In this document: in pieces, positions 35,497 to 42,958 of the stretch
Layout of the letters: each line of letters starts with the position of its first letter
Position numbering within the stretch: position 1 is the stretch's first letter
Assembly: GCF_001861355.1 (NCBI RefSeq)
Contig: NZ_MASN01000034.1
Coordinates: forward strand, 89,009-153,008
Direction: 5' to 3'
Source of the DNA: Natrialba sp. SSL1
GTDB lineage: Archaea > Halobacteriota > Halobacteria > Halobacteriales > Natrialbaceae
Length of the DNA stretch: 64,000 nucleotides
The notes under the pieces: generated by a model
Database searches by the model: none
Seen by the model: the letters and a program-made list of their open reading frames with translations, nothing else
Told to the model about the DNA's origin: nothing
Made by a program: the position numbers and the translations under genes

Positions 35497-35730
35497 CTAA
35501 TCCCTGTCACAAGGACACGGCTTCCAATACACTTTCCCTGAGCCTATCTTCTTCGAGTTCAAATCACCCAGAAAGACAAGATCCTCAAGCTTATTCCTCG
35601 CGGTATTTCGATGACACGAAAACTGCTCAGCAACTTCTGGAGCGTCAAATGGTTCGCATTTATCATCTGTCTCCTCGAAGAACTGTAAAACATCGTCAGT
35701 AGTGATCCGAGGTTTAGGCCCTCCTGACAT
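35497..35730 (-). CDS. Small winged-helix protein (77 aa)
   Basis: 77 residues from the ATG at 35730. Pattern: PRITTDDVLQFFEETDDKCE, then EVAEQFSCHRNTARNKLEDL with recognition helix CHRNTARNKL, then LNSKKIGSGKVYWKP as a wing. Common type of haloarchaeal mini-regulator. The frame runs on to 36048 but crosses the opposite HalOD1 gene, so the short form is right. Divergent from that HalOD1 gene. Confidence 0.75.
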   Translation of the reverse strand: MSGGPKPRITTDDVLQFFEETDDKCEPFDAPEVAEQFSCHRNTARNKLEDLVFLGDLNSKKIGSGKVYWKPCPCDRD

Positions 35731-35878
35731 TATCTGAGTAGAACTCCTCTCGATGAAAGCATACGCCGAATGAAGCAGATTATATGTGCAATTGCACAAT
35801 AACCGATAGAAATGCGGGGTACAAACCCTACGAAACTCTTTTGGGCCTTCCAACTCGATAGGGTCAATACGGAAGAAC

Positions 35879-36121
35879 ATGAGCGAATCGAAAAACTGGG
35901 GGGCGGGACAAGAATCCGTAGTGTACCAAATCGTCGAAGAGATTGCCGAGAAAAAAGACACGACTGTTGATGAGGTCAAACCACTGCATGGGTCTATTGA
36001 CACAGACGCCCTTACAAGCCTCTTCAGTCGACCTGATACAACTCTCAAAATTGACTTCTACCACGACGGGGTAAAGGTGGTAGCACAAAAGGATCCTGAG
36101 TTGCATGTCAATGTCATCTAA
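35879..36121 (+). CDS. HalOD1-domain protein
   Basis: An 80-residue haloarchaeal output domain protein. HalOD1 blocks are evident: ESVVYQIVEEIAEKKDTTVD, EVKPLHGSIDTDALTSLF, and a beta-hairpin TTLKIDFYHDGVKVVAQ. The domain is found alone in many copies in haloarchaea or fused to signalling proteins and is thought to act in signal output. Start at ATG 35879; divergent from the mini-wHTH gene. Confidence 0.85.
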   Translation: MSESKNWGAGQESVVYQIVEEIAEKKDTTVDEVKPLHGSIDTDALTSLFSRPDTTLKIDFYHDGVKVVAQKDPELHVNVI

Positions 36122-36187
36122 CCGGTGAACAACACTCAGTCAAATTCATCACATTCCCCGGATAGCGGCTAATACTACCCGCTTAGC

Positions 36188-36907
36188 TCACTCGAGCACA
36201 TCCCACGCGGTTGCTCGATCGAATCCATACATCCCGTAGTCGGGCTTTTCAAAACCCGGAGTTTCCTCATAGAGCCGTTCGACAGTTGACGCCCAGAGGG
36301 TATCCGCAGATTTGTAGGACTCTGGATGCCGATCGAAAAGGCGCTCTCTCAACTCGCTCGCACTGAGCGGACCTTCCCTATCGAGAATCGTCGCAGCATC
36401 AAGCATGAGGAGTTGAGCGTCCTCACTCTTCGGACCCTCTTCCTGAAGCCATGTTCCGAGTGCAAGAAGTGCTTCGTCATCCGGGTCAGTGAGATCTTCA
36501 ACGGGAGGGGTGCTCTCTATCTGGCCACTGCCAGGCGAACCATCAGCTGGTGTTGATTCTTGTGAGGGATCTTCCTGTTCAGTGGGCGTATTGGTGGAGC
36601 CGGCACCTTTCTGATCAGGTCCATTCGATGAAGAGTCATCGTCGACATCGTCCTCGAGGTCAGTGATCCGCTCCTCAAGCCCAGTAACGTATTCAGTAAG
36701 CTCCTCAACTTGAACGGCGAGCGTATCCACAGTTTCGGTATCGGATGTAGCCGTATCGATGCCGGTTGTTACTCCCTGTGAGATAGAAGACCGATTCAAC
36801 AATAGGTGTCGAATGTATTCTGACCGGCTACTAAATCCCGCTTCGTCAGCCTCATCATCCAGATCGTCTAGTAAGTCCGGCTGAATCCGGAGTGTAATCG
36901 GTTCCAT
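36188..36907 (-). CDS. Ribbon-helix-helix protein with coiled coil and C-terminal domain
   Basis: 239 residues: an RHH domain (ITLRIQPDLLDDLDDEADEA, GFSSRSEYIRHLLLNR), a leucine-patterned coiled coil (about 52-90), a Ser/Pro/Glu-rich linker, and a helical C-terminal domain (EALLALGTWLQEEGPKSEDA, EGPLSASELRERLFDR, TVERLYEETPGF). The combination suggests a DNA-binding dimer with a partner-binding tail; no role is known. A decayed paralogue without the RHH head lies at 29143-29758. Confidence 0.8.
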   Translation of the reverse strand: MEPITLRIQPDLLDDLDDEADEAGFSSRSEYIRHLLLNRSSISQGVTTGIDTATSDTETVDTLAVQVEELTEYVTGLEERITDLEDDVDDDSSSNGPDQKGAGSTNTPTEQEDPSQESTPADGSPGSGQIESTPPVEDLTDPDDEALLALGTWLQEEGPKSEDAQLLMLDAATILDREGPLSASELRERLFDRHPESYKSADTLWASTVERLYEETPGFEKPDYGMYGFDRATAWDVLE

Positions 36908-37531
36908 TGCGTTTCAGCTACACAAAATATAGGATTACAGTTAATTATTAGTGTATTCGAATCCATGTCTGATCAGCTACGGCTATCTTGGTTTTTGAGC
37001 AGCTTGAGCAAGATGTGGCCGACTTCGATTATGCGTAGCTGGATAGATAGCGGTTCGAATACAACGTGTTAATACCGATTCCGAGCTCACGGTGAAGGGT
37101 CGTAATTGGTTCGATCGAATCGGCTACAATTCGGCGCACGACTTTCTCATTGATTTCTGATATACTGGCGAAGGGTTTCGTACAATTCTAATGCCAGTGT
37201 ATCTATCTCGTGCACGTTTCGTGTCGTTCGCAACTCAACAGAAACCGGTGTCGGTCAGAGATTCGGCATGCTCGCAGCTACAAACCACCAACTGATTGAT
37301 ATTCTCTGGCCGTTACAACTGGTCAGCCTCCTCGTGTTCTACGATAATTGTCAAAATTGTATATAGGTAATGGTTAGAAGCGAGGGCCGAAAAGGAGGTG
37401 CTTACGGGTTCCACAGCTACTGACTGTTATTTTTCAACTTCGTGGAATTGATTCCGAGACTCGTGTTCCCATGAGCAGGTATTGGTGGAAATCAAACGGC
37501 ATAACCAGCAACAGACGTAACTTCTCACAAA
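36908..37531. other. Gene-poor stretch, possible relics
   Basis: No intact gene. On the minus strand near 37110-37210 short frames read VHEIDTLALELYETLRQY and KVVRRIVADSIEPITTL, which look like fragments of a decayed regulator but cannot be assigned. AT-rich sequence at 37350-37370 may hold the promoter of the arsenite exporter gene. Confidence 0.3.
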
Positions 37532-38527
37532 ATGGATTTCGTCGAAAAATATCAGACAGTGTTTGTTCTCGTCGTTATCGGCGGCGGCCTCGCAGTGGGG
37601 CAGGTTTCTGGCGTCGCTCCTGTCGCTGACCAACTGATTCTTCCATTTTTGATGGTAATGCTGTTTGCCGCGTTCGCCGGAATTCCACTTTCTCGACTCC
37701 GGTCGGCGTTCAAAAATCGTCGTGTGGTCGGGTCAAGTCTTCTGATAAATTTCATCTGGAGTCCGCTGTTGGCGGTGGCACTCGGCGCGATATTTCTGCG
37801 AGACCACCCTGCCCTGTGGGTCGGACTTATTATGCTGATGGTGACGCCATGTACGGACTGGTATCTCATCTTCACCGACATCGCGGGCGGGGATGTACCG
37901 CTGGCAACCTCTATTCTCCCGTACAACCTCGTTCTCCAGTTGATACTACTTCCGCTCTACCTGTACGTCTTCGCGGGCGAACTGGTTACGTTACCGGTGG
38001 AGTTGCTGGTCGAAAGTGTCGTTCTCGTGCTCATCGTTCCGCTCGTGCTCGGCGGAATTGCTCGGTGGGGGTTGACTCGTCAGATGGGCCAGCAGTGGTT
38101 CAATCGGCAGTTCCTTCCGAAGTTGAGCCCGCTCCAAATCATCTTTTTAAGCCTCGCTATCGGCGCGATGTTCGCCTCGCAAGGTGAGGTGATCCTTGAG
38201 AATCCCGGACTGCTAGCACTCCTTGCTGTTCCCGTAATCGTCTTCTATGCGATCAACCTCGGCATCGGGTTTGGCGTCGGGCGAGTGCTCTCGTTTTCCT
38301 ACAAAGAGATGGTTTGTTTCAACAATACTATCCTCTCACGGAACTCACCGACAGCCCTCGCAATTGCCGTTGTCGCGTTTCCACACGAACCGCTCATCCC
38401 GCTGGCATTAGTGATCGGACCGCTCTTAGAACTCCCTCTCCTCGGAGTGATTGCACATATCCATGTAGCAATTAGAGATCGAGAGTGGTGCCCGTTTGAC
38501 CCTGCTATCCTGTTCAGCAGAGGCTGA
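37532..38527 (+). CDS. acr3: Arsenite exporter, Acr3 (bile acid:sodium symporter superfamily)
   Basis: A 331-residue protein with ten predicted helices. Acr3 features are MVTPCTDWYLIFTDIAGGDV, with the conserved Cys of helix 4 thought to handle As(III), and CFNNTILSRNSPTALAIAVV in helix 9. It should export arsenite using the proton gradient. No arsR, arsA or arsC gene lies beside it in this window. The ATG at 37532 follows a TATA-poor leader. Confidence 0.88.
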   Translation: MDFVEKYQTVFVLVVIGGGLAVGQVSGVAPVADQLILPFLMVMLFAAFAGIPLSRLRSAFKNRRVVGSSLLINFIWSPLLAVALGAIFLRDHPALWVGLIMLMVTPCTDWYLIFTDIAGGDVPLATSILPYNLVLQLILLPLYLYVFAGELVTLPVELLVESVVLVLIVPLVLGGIARWGLTRQMGQQWFNRQFLPKLSPLQIIFLSLAIGAMFASQGEVILENPGLLALLAVPVIVFYAINLGIGFGVGRVLSFSYKEMVCFNNTILSRNSPTALAIAVVAFPHEPLIPLALVIGPLLELPLLGVIAHIHVAIRDREWCPFDPAILFSRG

Positions 38528-38644
38528 CAGGCTATTCAACATAACACTATGAGATTCGAGGCCGACTCGAACCGCATTTAGAATGGGCTACAGTTCAGTC
38601 AGATTCAGCCGCATGATAGACCGACTTCAACGACGGGCTTCGAA

Positions 38645-38768
38645 GAGCGAGGTATTTTCAGGTTACAACCTGTAACATAAATCTCTTCGGCAACCTCGCC
38701 ATCGTCGTCCACAACGGCGACGTGCGAGTCATCCTTATGAAGGTTGATTCCAAGGTAGTACCCTCTGG
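38645..38768 (-). pseudogene. IS110-family transposase N-terminal relic
   Basis: The minus strand reads YYLGINLHKDDSHVAVVDDD then GEVAEEIYVTGCNLK, the RuvC-like start of IS110-family transposases (usual form: LGID.HK...VAV.D..GE). No further part of the gene is found. Rest of 38528-38900 is non-coding. Confidence 0.7.
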
Positions 38769-38909
38769 AGTGGAGCGTGTGTGGACGGTGTTACAACTAT
38801 GCGATGAGATCCATCCATTTCGTTAGTCAAGGTGGACTGGGCGTAAGTCTAGGGACTTCCAGAAATACTAATTTTTTACTGCCCGTAATTTGGGACAACA
38901 TATTTAGGG

Positions 38910-38925
38910 ATTAGGGATGTCTAAT
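38910..38925. promoter_or_regulatory. SirR-like box in front of sirR
   Basis: ATTAG-N6-CTAAT, a perfect dyad ending 7 nt before the sirR start, with another TTTAG half-site at 38903. The position over the start region fits autorepression. Confidence 0.5.
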
Positions 38926-38932
38926 TTAAGTA

Positions 38933-39619
38933 ATGATGCTAAGCGCTGTGATGGAGGATTACATTAAGGCAATCTACCACCTCCACAAAGAGAACGAGGA
39001 GAGAGTCCGGACATCGGAGATCGCTGACGAACTCGACGTGACTGCGCCCACGGTGACAAGTATGCTCGACAAACTAGAAGAGCGGAACCTCATCGAGCGC
39101 AAAAAGTACAAAGGCGTCTCGCTGACGGCACATGGAAAGCGGGTAGCCCTTGAAATCATCCGCCATCATCGACTCCTTGAAGCTTATTTAACCGAACATC
39201 TCGATTATTCGTGGGCAGAGGTCCACGAGGAAGCGGATCGGCTCGAACACCACATCAGCGACGAGTTTGTCACGAGTATAGCTGCGGCACTTGACGATCC
39301 AGAAACCGACCCACACGGCGATCCGATTCCTAATTCGACGCTCGAACTTCCGGATGGCGGACCAGGGATTGCCCTCTCGGAGTTTGAGGAGGATACGATA
39401 GTCATTGTTGAACAAGTGAGCGACCGGGATTCGGAAGTCCTCGAATATCTGGCCGACCATGAGATCACTCCCGGAACCGAACTTACAGTCCGTGAGGTTG
39501 CACCGTTCGGGATGATCACTGTTCTAGCCGGTGATAATGACCAACCAGTCTCACTCCCACAACACATTGCCCACCACGTGCGTGTCGCCACTGTGGAACC
39601 AGCACAGGTGTTTTATTAG
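38933..39619 (+). CDS. sirR: DtxR/MntR-family metal-dependent repressor (SirR)
   Basis: 228 residues: winged helix (MEDYIKAIYHLHKENEERV, TAPTVTSMLDKLEERNLIER), a helical dimerisation/metal-binding domain (HHRLLEAYLTEHLDYSWAEV, ADRLEHHISDEF), and a C-terminal SH3-like FeoA domain (LEYLADHEITPGTELTVREV). Known haloarchaeal homologues (SirR, Idr1/2) bind iron or manganese and repress uptake genes. The next gene encodes a ZIP transporter and a SirR-like dyad overlaps the end of this gene, so both ZIP genes are likely targets. Confidence 0.92.
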   Translation: MMLSAVMEDYIKAIYHLHKENEERVRTSEIADELDVTAPTVTSMLDKLEERNLIERKKYKGVSLTAHGKRVALEIIRHHRLLEAYLTEHLDYSWAEVHEEADRLEHHISDEFVTSIAAALDDPETDPHGDPIPNSTLELPDGGPGIALSEFEEDTIVIVEQVSDRDSEVLEYLADHEITPGTELTVREVAPFGMITVLAGDNDQPVSLPQHIAHHVRVATVEPAQVFY

Positions 39620-39669
39620 GCTCAATCTAATATACCTATAGCAAAACTTTTTATTTAGCCCAATCAAAT
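39615..39669. promoter_or_regulatory. Two SirR-like boxes upstream of ZIP gene 2
   Basis: ATTAG-N7-CTAAT (39615-39631) overlaps the sirR stop codon, and TTTAG-CCCAAT-CAAAT (39654-39669) resembles the box before ZIP gene 1. TATACC at 39631 and CAAAACTTTTTATT near 39642-39655 are candidate promoter elements. Confidence 0.5.
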
Positions 39670-39790
39670 TTGGCTTGATGAACGCAGATTTCGGCTCGGA
39701 TGCGATTTGCGGTACCGACGATAGACTCACTGGATCGAGTGCTAACGCGCCTAGCCTGTCCGACACGACTTTTCCTGTTGGTGATGGCTC

Positions 39791-40705
39791 ATGAGGGAAT
39801 CACCGTACGAGCAGCTTCCTCGGTCGGTATTGTTTCTCGGACCATTCATCGTTCTCGGTGCAGCAATTGCGCTCTTAGCAATCACCTCTCCGCTTGGTGA
39901 CTTGGAGGCAATTGAAACCGCCACAACAGGTGAGGTGCTTGGGACAATGGTACTGATCGGACTCATTGTCGGAATTATCCCTGTTGTGATTGGGATGCTC
40001 TGGTTCCCGTTTATGCGGACACTCGATCACAGTAAACTCCATATTGTGTTAGCACTCTCAGCCGGGGTCCTCGCGTTCGTCGGTGTAGAAATGACGGAAG
40101 AAGCAATCGAGTACGCTGCGGCGGCACCGTCGCCAAGTCTTGCAGCAGGGTTAGCTATCGTTGGATTCATCGGGACGCTCCTCCTGATGGTTGGCGTGAG
40201 CCGGTGGAGTCTTGCTCGCGCTCAACAGAGCGGAAACCGAGGGCTCGGCGTTGCGTACTTGGTTGCACTCGGGCTTGGCCTGCACAGCCTCGGTGAAGGT
40301 ATCGCAATCGGGAGTTCCCTATTGCTGGGTGAAGCAGCACTCGCAACGTTATTGATTGTTGGCTTTATCCTCGATAACGTGACAGAAGGGCCGACCGTAG
40401 TTGCTGCCGTTGCCCGTGACGCCGAAGCACCACCGCTACTTCATTTTGCAGCTCTCGGCGTGATTGCGGGCGGTCCCGTCGTGCTTGGCGGCTGGATCGC
40501 TGCTGTCGCCTTTTCACCGGTTATGGCAGCTGCACTCCTTGCAGTGGGGATTGGTGCAATCGCCCAAGTGATCTGGCAGGTGGTAGACCTCATCAAATTC
40601 GACACGCCGCAGGTACTCACCCGCGCAAATATGAGCGGCTTTGTCGGTGGATTCGTCTTCATGTTCCTTCTTGACGAGGTGTTTATCGATATGATTCTCC
40701 TGTAA
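39791..40705 (+). CDS. ZIP family metal transporter (copy 2)
   Basis: A 304-residue paralogue of the protein at 11488, aligned without gaps and with about 29 differences counted by eye, mostly conservative and concentrated in residues 35-65. The metal motifs HSLGEGIAIG and ILDNVTEGPT are identical. It follows sirR by 171 nt and is preceded by SirR-like boxes, so metal-repressed transcription is likely. Zn, Mn or Fe are candidate substrates. Duplication with strong protein but weaker codon conservation suggests both copies are selected. Confidence 0.9.
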   Translation: MRESPYEQLPRSVLFLGPFIVLGAAIALLAITSPLGDLEAIETATTGEVLGTMVLIGLIVGIIPVVIGMLWFPFMRTLDHSKLHIVLALSAGVLAFVGVEMTEEAIEYAAAAPSPSLAAGLAIVGFIGTLLLMVGVSRWSLARAQQSGNRGLGVAYLVALGLGLHSLGEGIAIGSSLLLGEAALATLLIVGFILDNVTEGPTVVAAVARDAEAPPLLHFAALGVIAGGPVVLGGWIAAVAFSPVMAAALLAVGIGAIAQVIWQVVDLIKFDTPQVLTRANMSGFVGGFVFMFLLDEVFIDMILL

Positions 40706-40763
40706 CATCCTCCGCACCCTGATGGGCGCGGCTTCCCGTACGGCAGGTGGGATATTTGCAGGT

Positions 40764-41090
40764 CTACGACACGACCTGCTCTCTCGTGCGAAACATCCCG
40801 CTCTCGCGGTCGAATAGGTGTATCGATGACTGTGCAACACAGCCATTACTCCTCTCCTCGCCGTGAGGATCCGGAGTTATCTTTTGTCACGTATTCTCCG
40901 ATCCGTAACAATCTGCGTTGGCCATCAACTCACACGGTGAGCAGACGTACAAGCCACGTTCCACGCGATTCGACTTCGTGTCGTCGCCACAACGTGATCA
41001 GGTTTTCGACGTCTCCCACTCGTTTTCTTGCAGTACCTCAACACCACGTATCTCACCTTTGTACGCGAGATACTGGTAGAACAGTTATCA
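40764..41090 (-). pseudogene. TnpB (IS200/IS605) C-terminal half, decayed
   Basis: The minus strand reads YQYLAYKGEIRGVEVLQENE, a stop, then DDTKSNRVERGLYVCSPC, ELMANADCYGSENT, a stop, QKITPDPHGEERSNGCVAQS and FDRESGMFRTREQVVS ending at 40764. This is the zinc-ribbon and tail of haloarchaeal TnpB with several changed residues (CSPCELMANAD for CxxCGxVxNAD). In-frame stops show it is dead. A GC-rich hairpin-forming tail (about 40706-40745) probably marks the element end. Confidence 0.82.
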
Positions 41091-41267
41091 GGGCGAGATT
41101 ACGCTCCTCTGAATCTTGTCAGAGGGTCCTGCTGAACGCAGAGAAAGGTCGTTGCACTATCAGTCAGTAGATCTGATCACGAGACAATATAACAGATGTT
41201 AGATATAGTGGAAGTTTCGATGAATGCACCAATACTTATTCAGTTTCTTTCTGTTTACGGTACGCAT

Positions 41268-42599
41268 ATGGGCGAGAATTCCGAGCGACCGTGGCATATC
41301 ACACTAACAGATAATCGTATAATGAAATTTCTACTCACGAACAAATACGTTCAACCAACTGTCCATGTAATTATGGTAGGGGTTTTCTTTTTAGCTATCT
41401 GGGAGGGGCTCACAGGTCCACAAGACCCTGGGTCCAACTTCGGTGCGGTCGCCTTTTTTGAGTTGTGGTGGATACCCGTGATGTTGTTTAGTCTGGTTCT
41501 TATCGGGCGCATCTGGTGTTATTTCTGTCCGATGGGTGCGATCGTGCGGTTCACACAACGATTTGGCCTCAAGCGACACTTTCCGATGTTTGCGAATACG
41601 AAAACGACGGTGCTCGGGATCTCTATTTCCGTCGTGTCAATTACGGCGATTACGTTCATTCTCGCTCGAATGCCGATGTACAATCTTGGAATGGTATTCG
41701 ATCCACAACTGATTTCGTACTTCTTCTTGATCAGTACCATCCTCGCAGTTGGTGTGAGTTTAGTCTATCAACGACAAGCGTTCTGCCGGTACGTCTGCCC
41801 TGCTTCGGGAGTAATGACTGTCACCTCCCGGTTGTCACCATTCGAGTTGCGCCAAGAGGCCGAAACCGGAGTGCAGTGCGCGACGCTTGAATACAAGAGT
41901 GAGTACCTGTCTTCAGACCGCCGCTGTGTTTCCTGTATGAACTGTACAACGGAACAGCCTGACGAAGATGTCGGTCTCCGTGCTCGGTGGCCAGGTGCCG
42001 CAGCCATACGACAACGAATTCCACTCCCCGACGAAGCGATTCTCATCATCGTACTGTGGGCCGTGTTCCCGATTGACCACGTCCTCTCCGATCACATTGT
42101 CACCGTCACGAATGCTGAAGCGTTCATCCCTGGAGATTGGGTTGATATCTATGCTTACTTCGCCAGTCTCCTTCTCGCGTTTGCAGGGTACCTCACAGCG
42201 ACTGCTGTCGGATCATGGTGGAGTGGAATCGACTGGGAAGAATCGTTCACATGGCTGGCGTACGCCTATCTTCCGTGGGCTGTCCTCTTCATGCTCGGAA
42301 ATCATGGCATCCCCGGCTTTCTTGAGAGCGGTGGGGCTGCACTGAACGTCTTCTTCACCACGTTCGGAATTCCGATTACTCTGTCTGAGTCCCTCGTCAG
42401 TGAGTCAACGATCGCCGTTTGGAATAGCTTCAATGCGACGCTTCTCCCGTGGATCGGTGTCATCTGGGGCCTCGGTATCGTCTGGTTCGCGTTCCGTCGA
42501 TTCAATTTCTCCAAGCGAACGATTGTACGAAGTCTTCTCCCACATGCGGTCTTACTGGTTGCTACGACGGCATGGGTCGTGGTCGAAGTGTTGTGGTGA
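41268..42599 (+). CDS. CcoG/NapH-like polytopic iron-sulfur membrane protein
   Basis: About 443 residues from the ATG at 41268, preferred because an ACTTATTC box lies some 35 nt before it; the frame is open to 41196. Four or five N-terminal helices hold two CxxxCP-type motifs in loops, CYFCPMGA (about Cys84) and CRYVCPASG, as in NapH, NosR and CcoG/RdxA. A reduced C-x-x-C-x-x-C cluster (CVSCMNCT) follows, fewer ligands than the usual two ferredoxin clusters. Further helices end the protein. CcoG reduces copper for oxidase assembly in bacteria; the neighbouring CcoI-like ATPase supports an analogous role, as inference. Confidence 0.75.
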   Translation: MGENSERPWHITLTDNRIMKFLLTNKYVQPTVHVIMVGVFFLAIWEGLTGPQDPGSNFGAVAFFELWWIPVMLFSLVLIGRIWCYFCPMGAIVRFTQRFGLKRHFPMFANTKTTVLGISISVVSITAITFILARMPMYNLGMVFDPQLISYFFLISTILAVGVSLVYQRQAFCRYVCPASGVMTVTSRLSPFELRQEAETGVQCATLEYKSEYLSSDRRCVSCMNCTTEQPDEDVGLRARWPGAAAIRQRIPLPDEAILIIVLWAVFPIDHVLSDHIVTVTNAEAFIPGDWVDIYAYFASLLLAFAGYLTATAVGSWWSGIDWEESFTWLAYAYLPWAVLFMLGNHGIPGFLESGGAALNVFFTTFGIPITLSESLVSESTIAVWNSFNATLLPWIGVIWGLGIVWFAFRRFNFSKRTIVRSLLPHAVLLVATTAWVVVEVLW

Positions 42600-42958
42600 T
42601 ATTTATCTGATGAATACTTTGGCGTTCTGTTCACCTCCTGTAGTGAACGGATAGTTTGGTCCAGATAGGGCGTAGGAATGCCATGTGAATCGTTCTATGA
42701 CTCCCTCTAGTGGCAAGGCCAAACCACTGGTACCTGTTTATCATGGAATCAGACAGTATAAGGAGACGGCTCCAGGCACGAGTTGACCACCTCTTTCCGC
42801 TGTCTAATGGCCCGACGACTCCACGTTCCGAGAAGAATAGGAGGAACTAGTCAAAGTATTATTATTAACTCACTTGGAACACACTGATAAAGGAATACTA
42901 GAATAAGGGTAATAGATAGCAGATGAATTCATAAGACCTCAACGAGTAGTGTGACTCA
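42600..42958. other. Non-coding stretch before the ZntA-type ATPase
   Basis: No convincing gene; a 35-codon ORF near 42743 is too short and basic to support. A short hairpin GTTCAC-N8-GTGAAC at 42629-42648 may end the upstream transcript. AT-rich sequence at 42850-42940 (TATTATTATTAAC) is the probable ATPase promoter. Confidence 0.4.

Noticed and set aside
40826..41170. 114-codon rightward ORF
   Set aside because: Antisense to the TnpB relic; Arg/Ser/Thr-rich without a domain.
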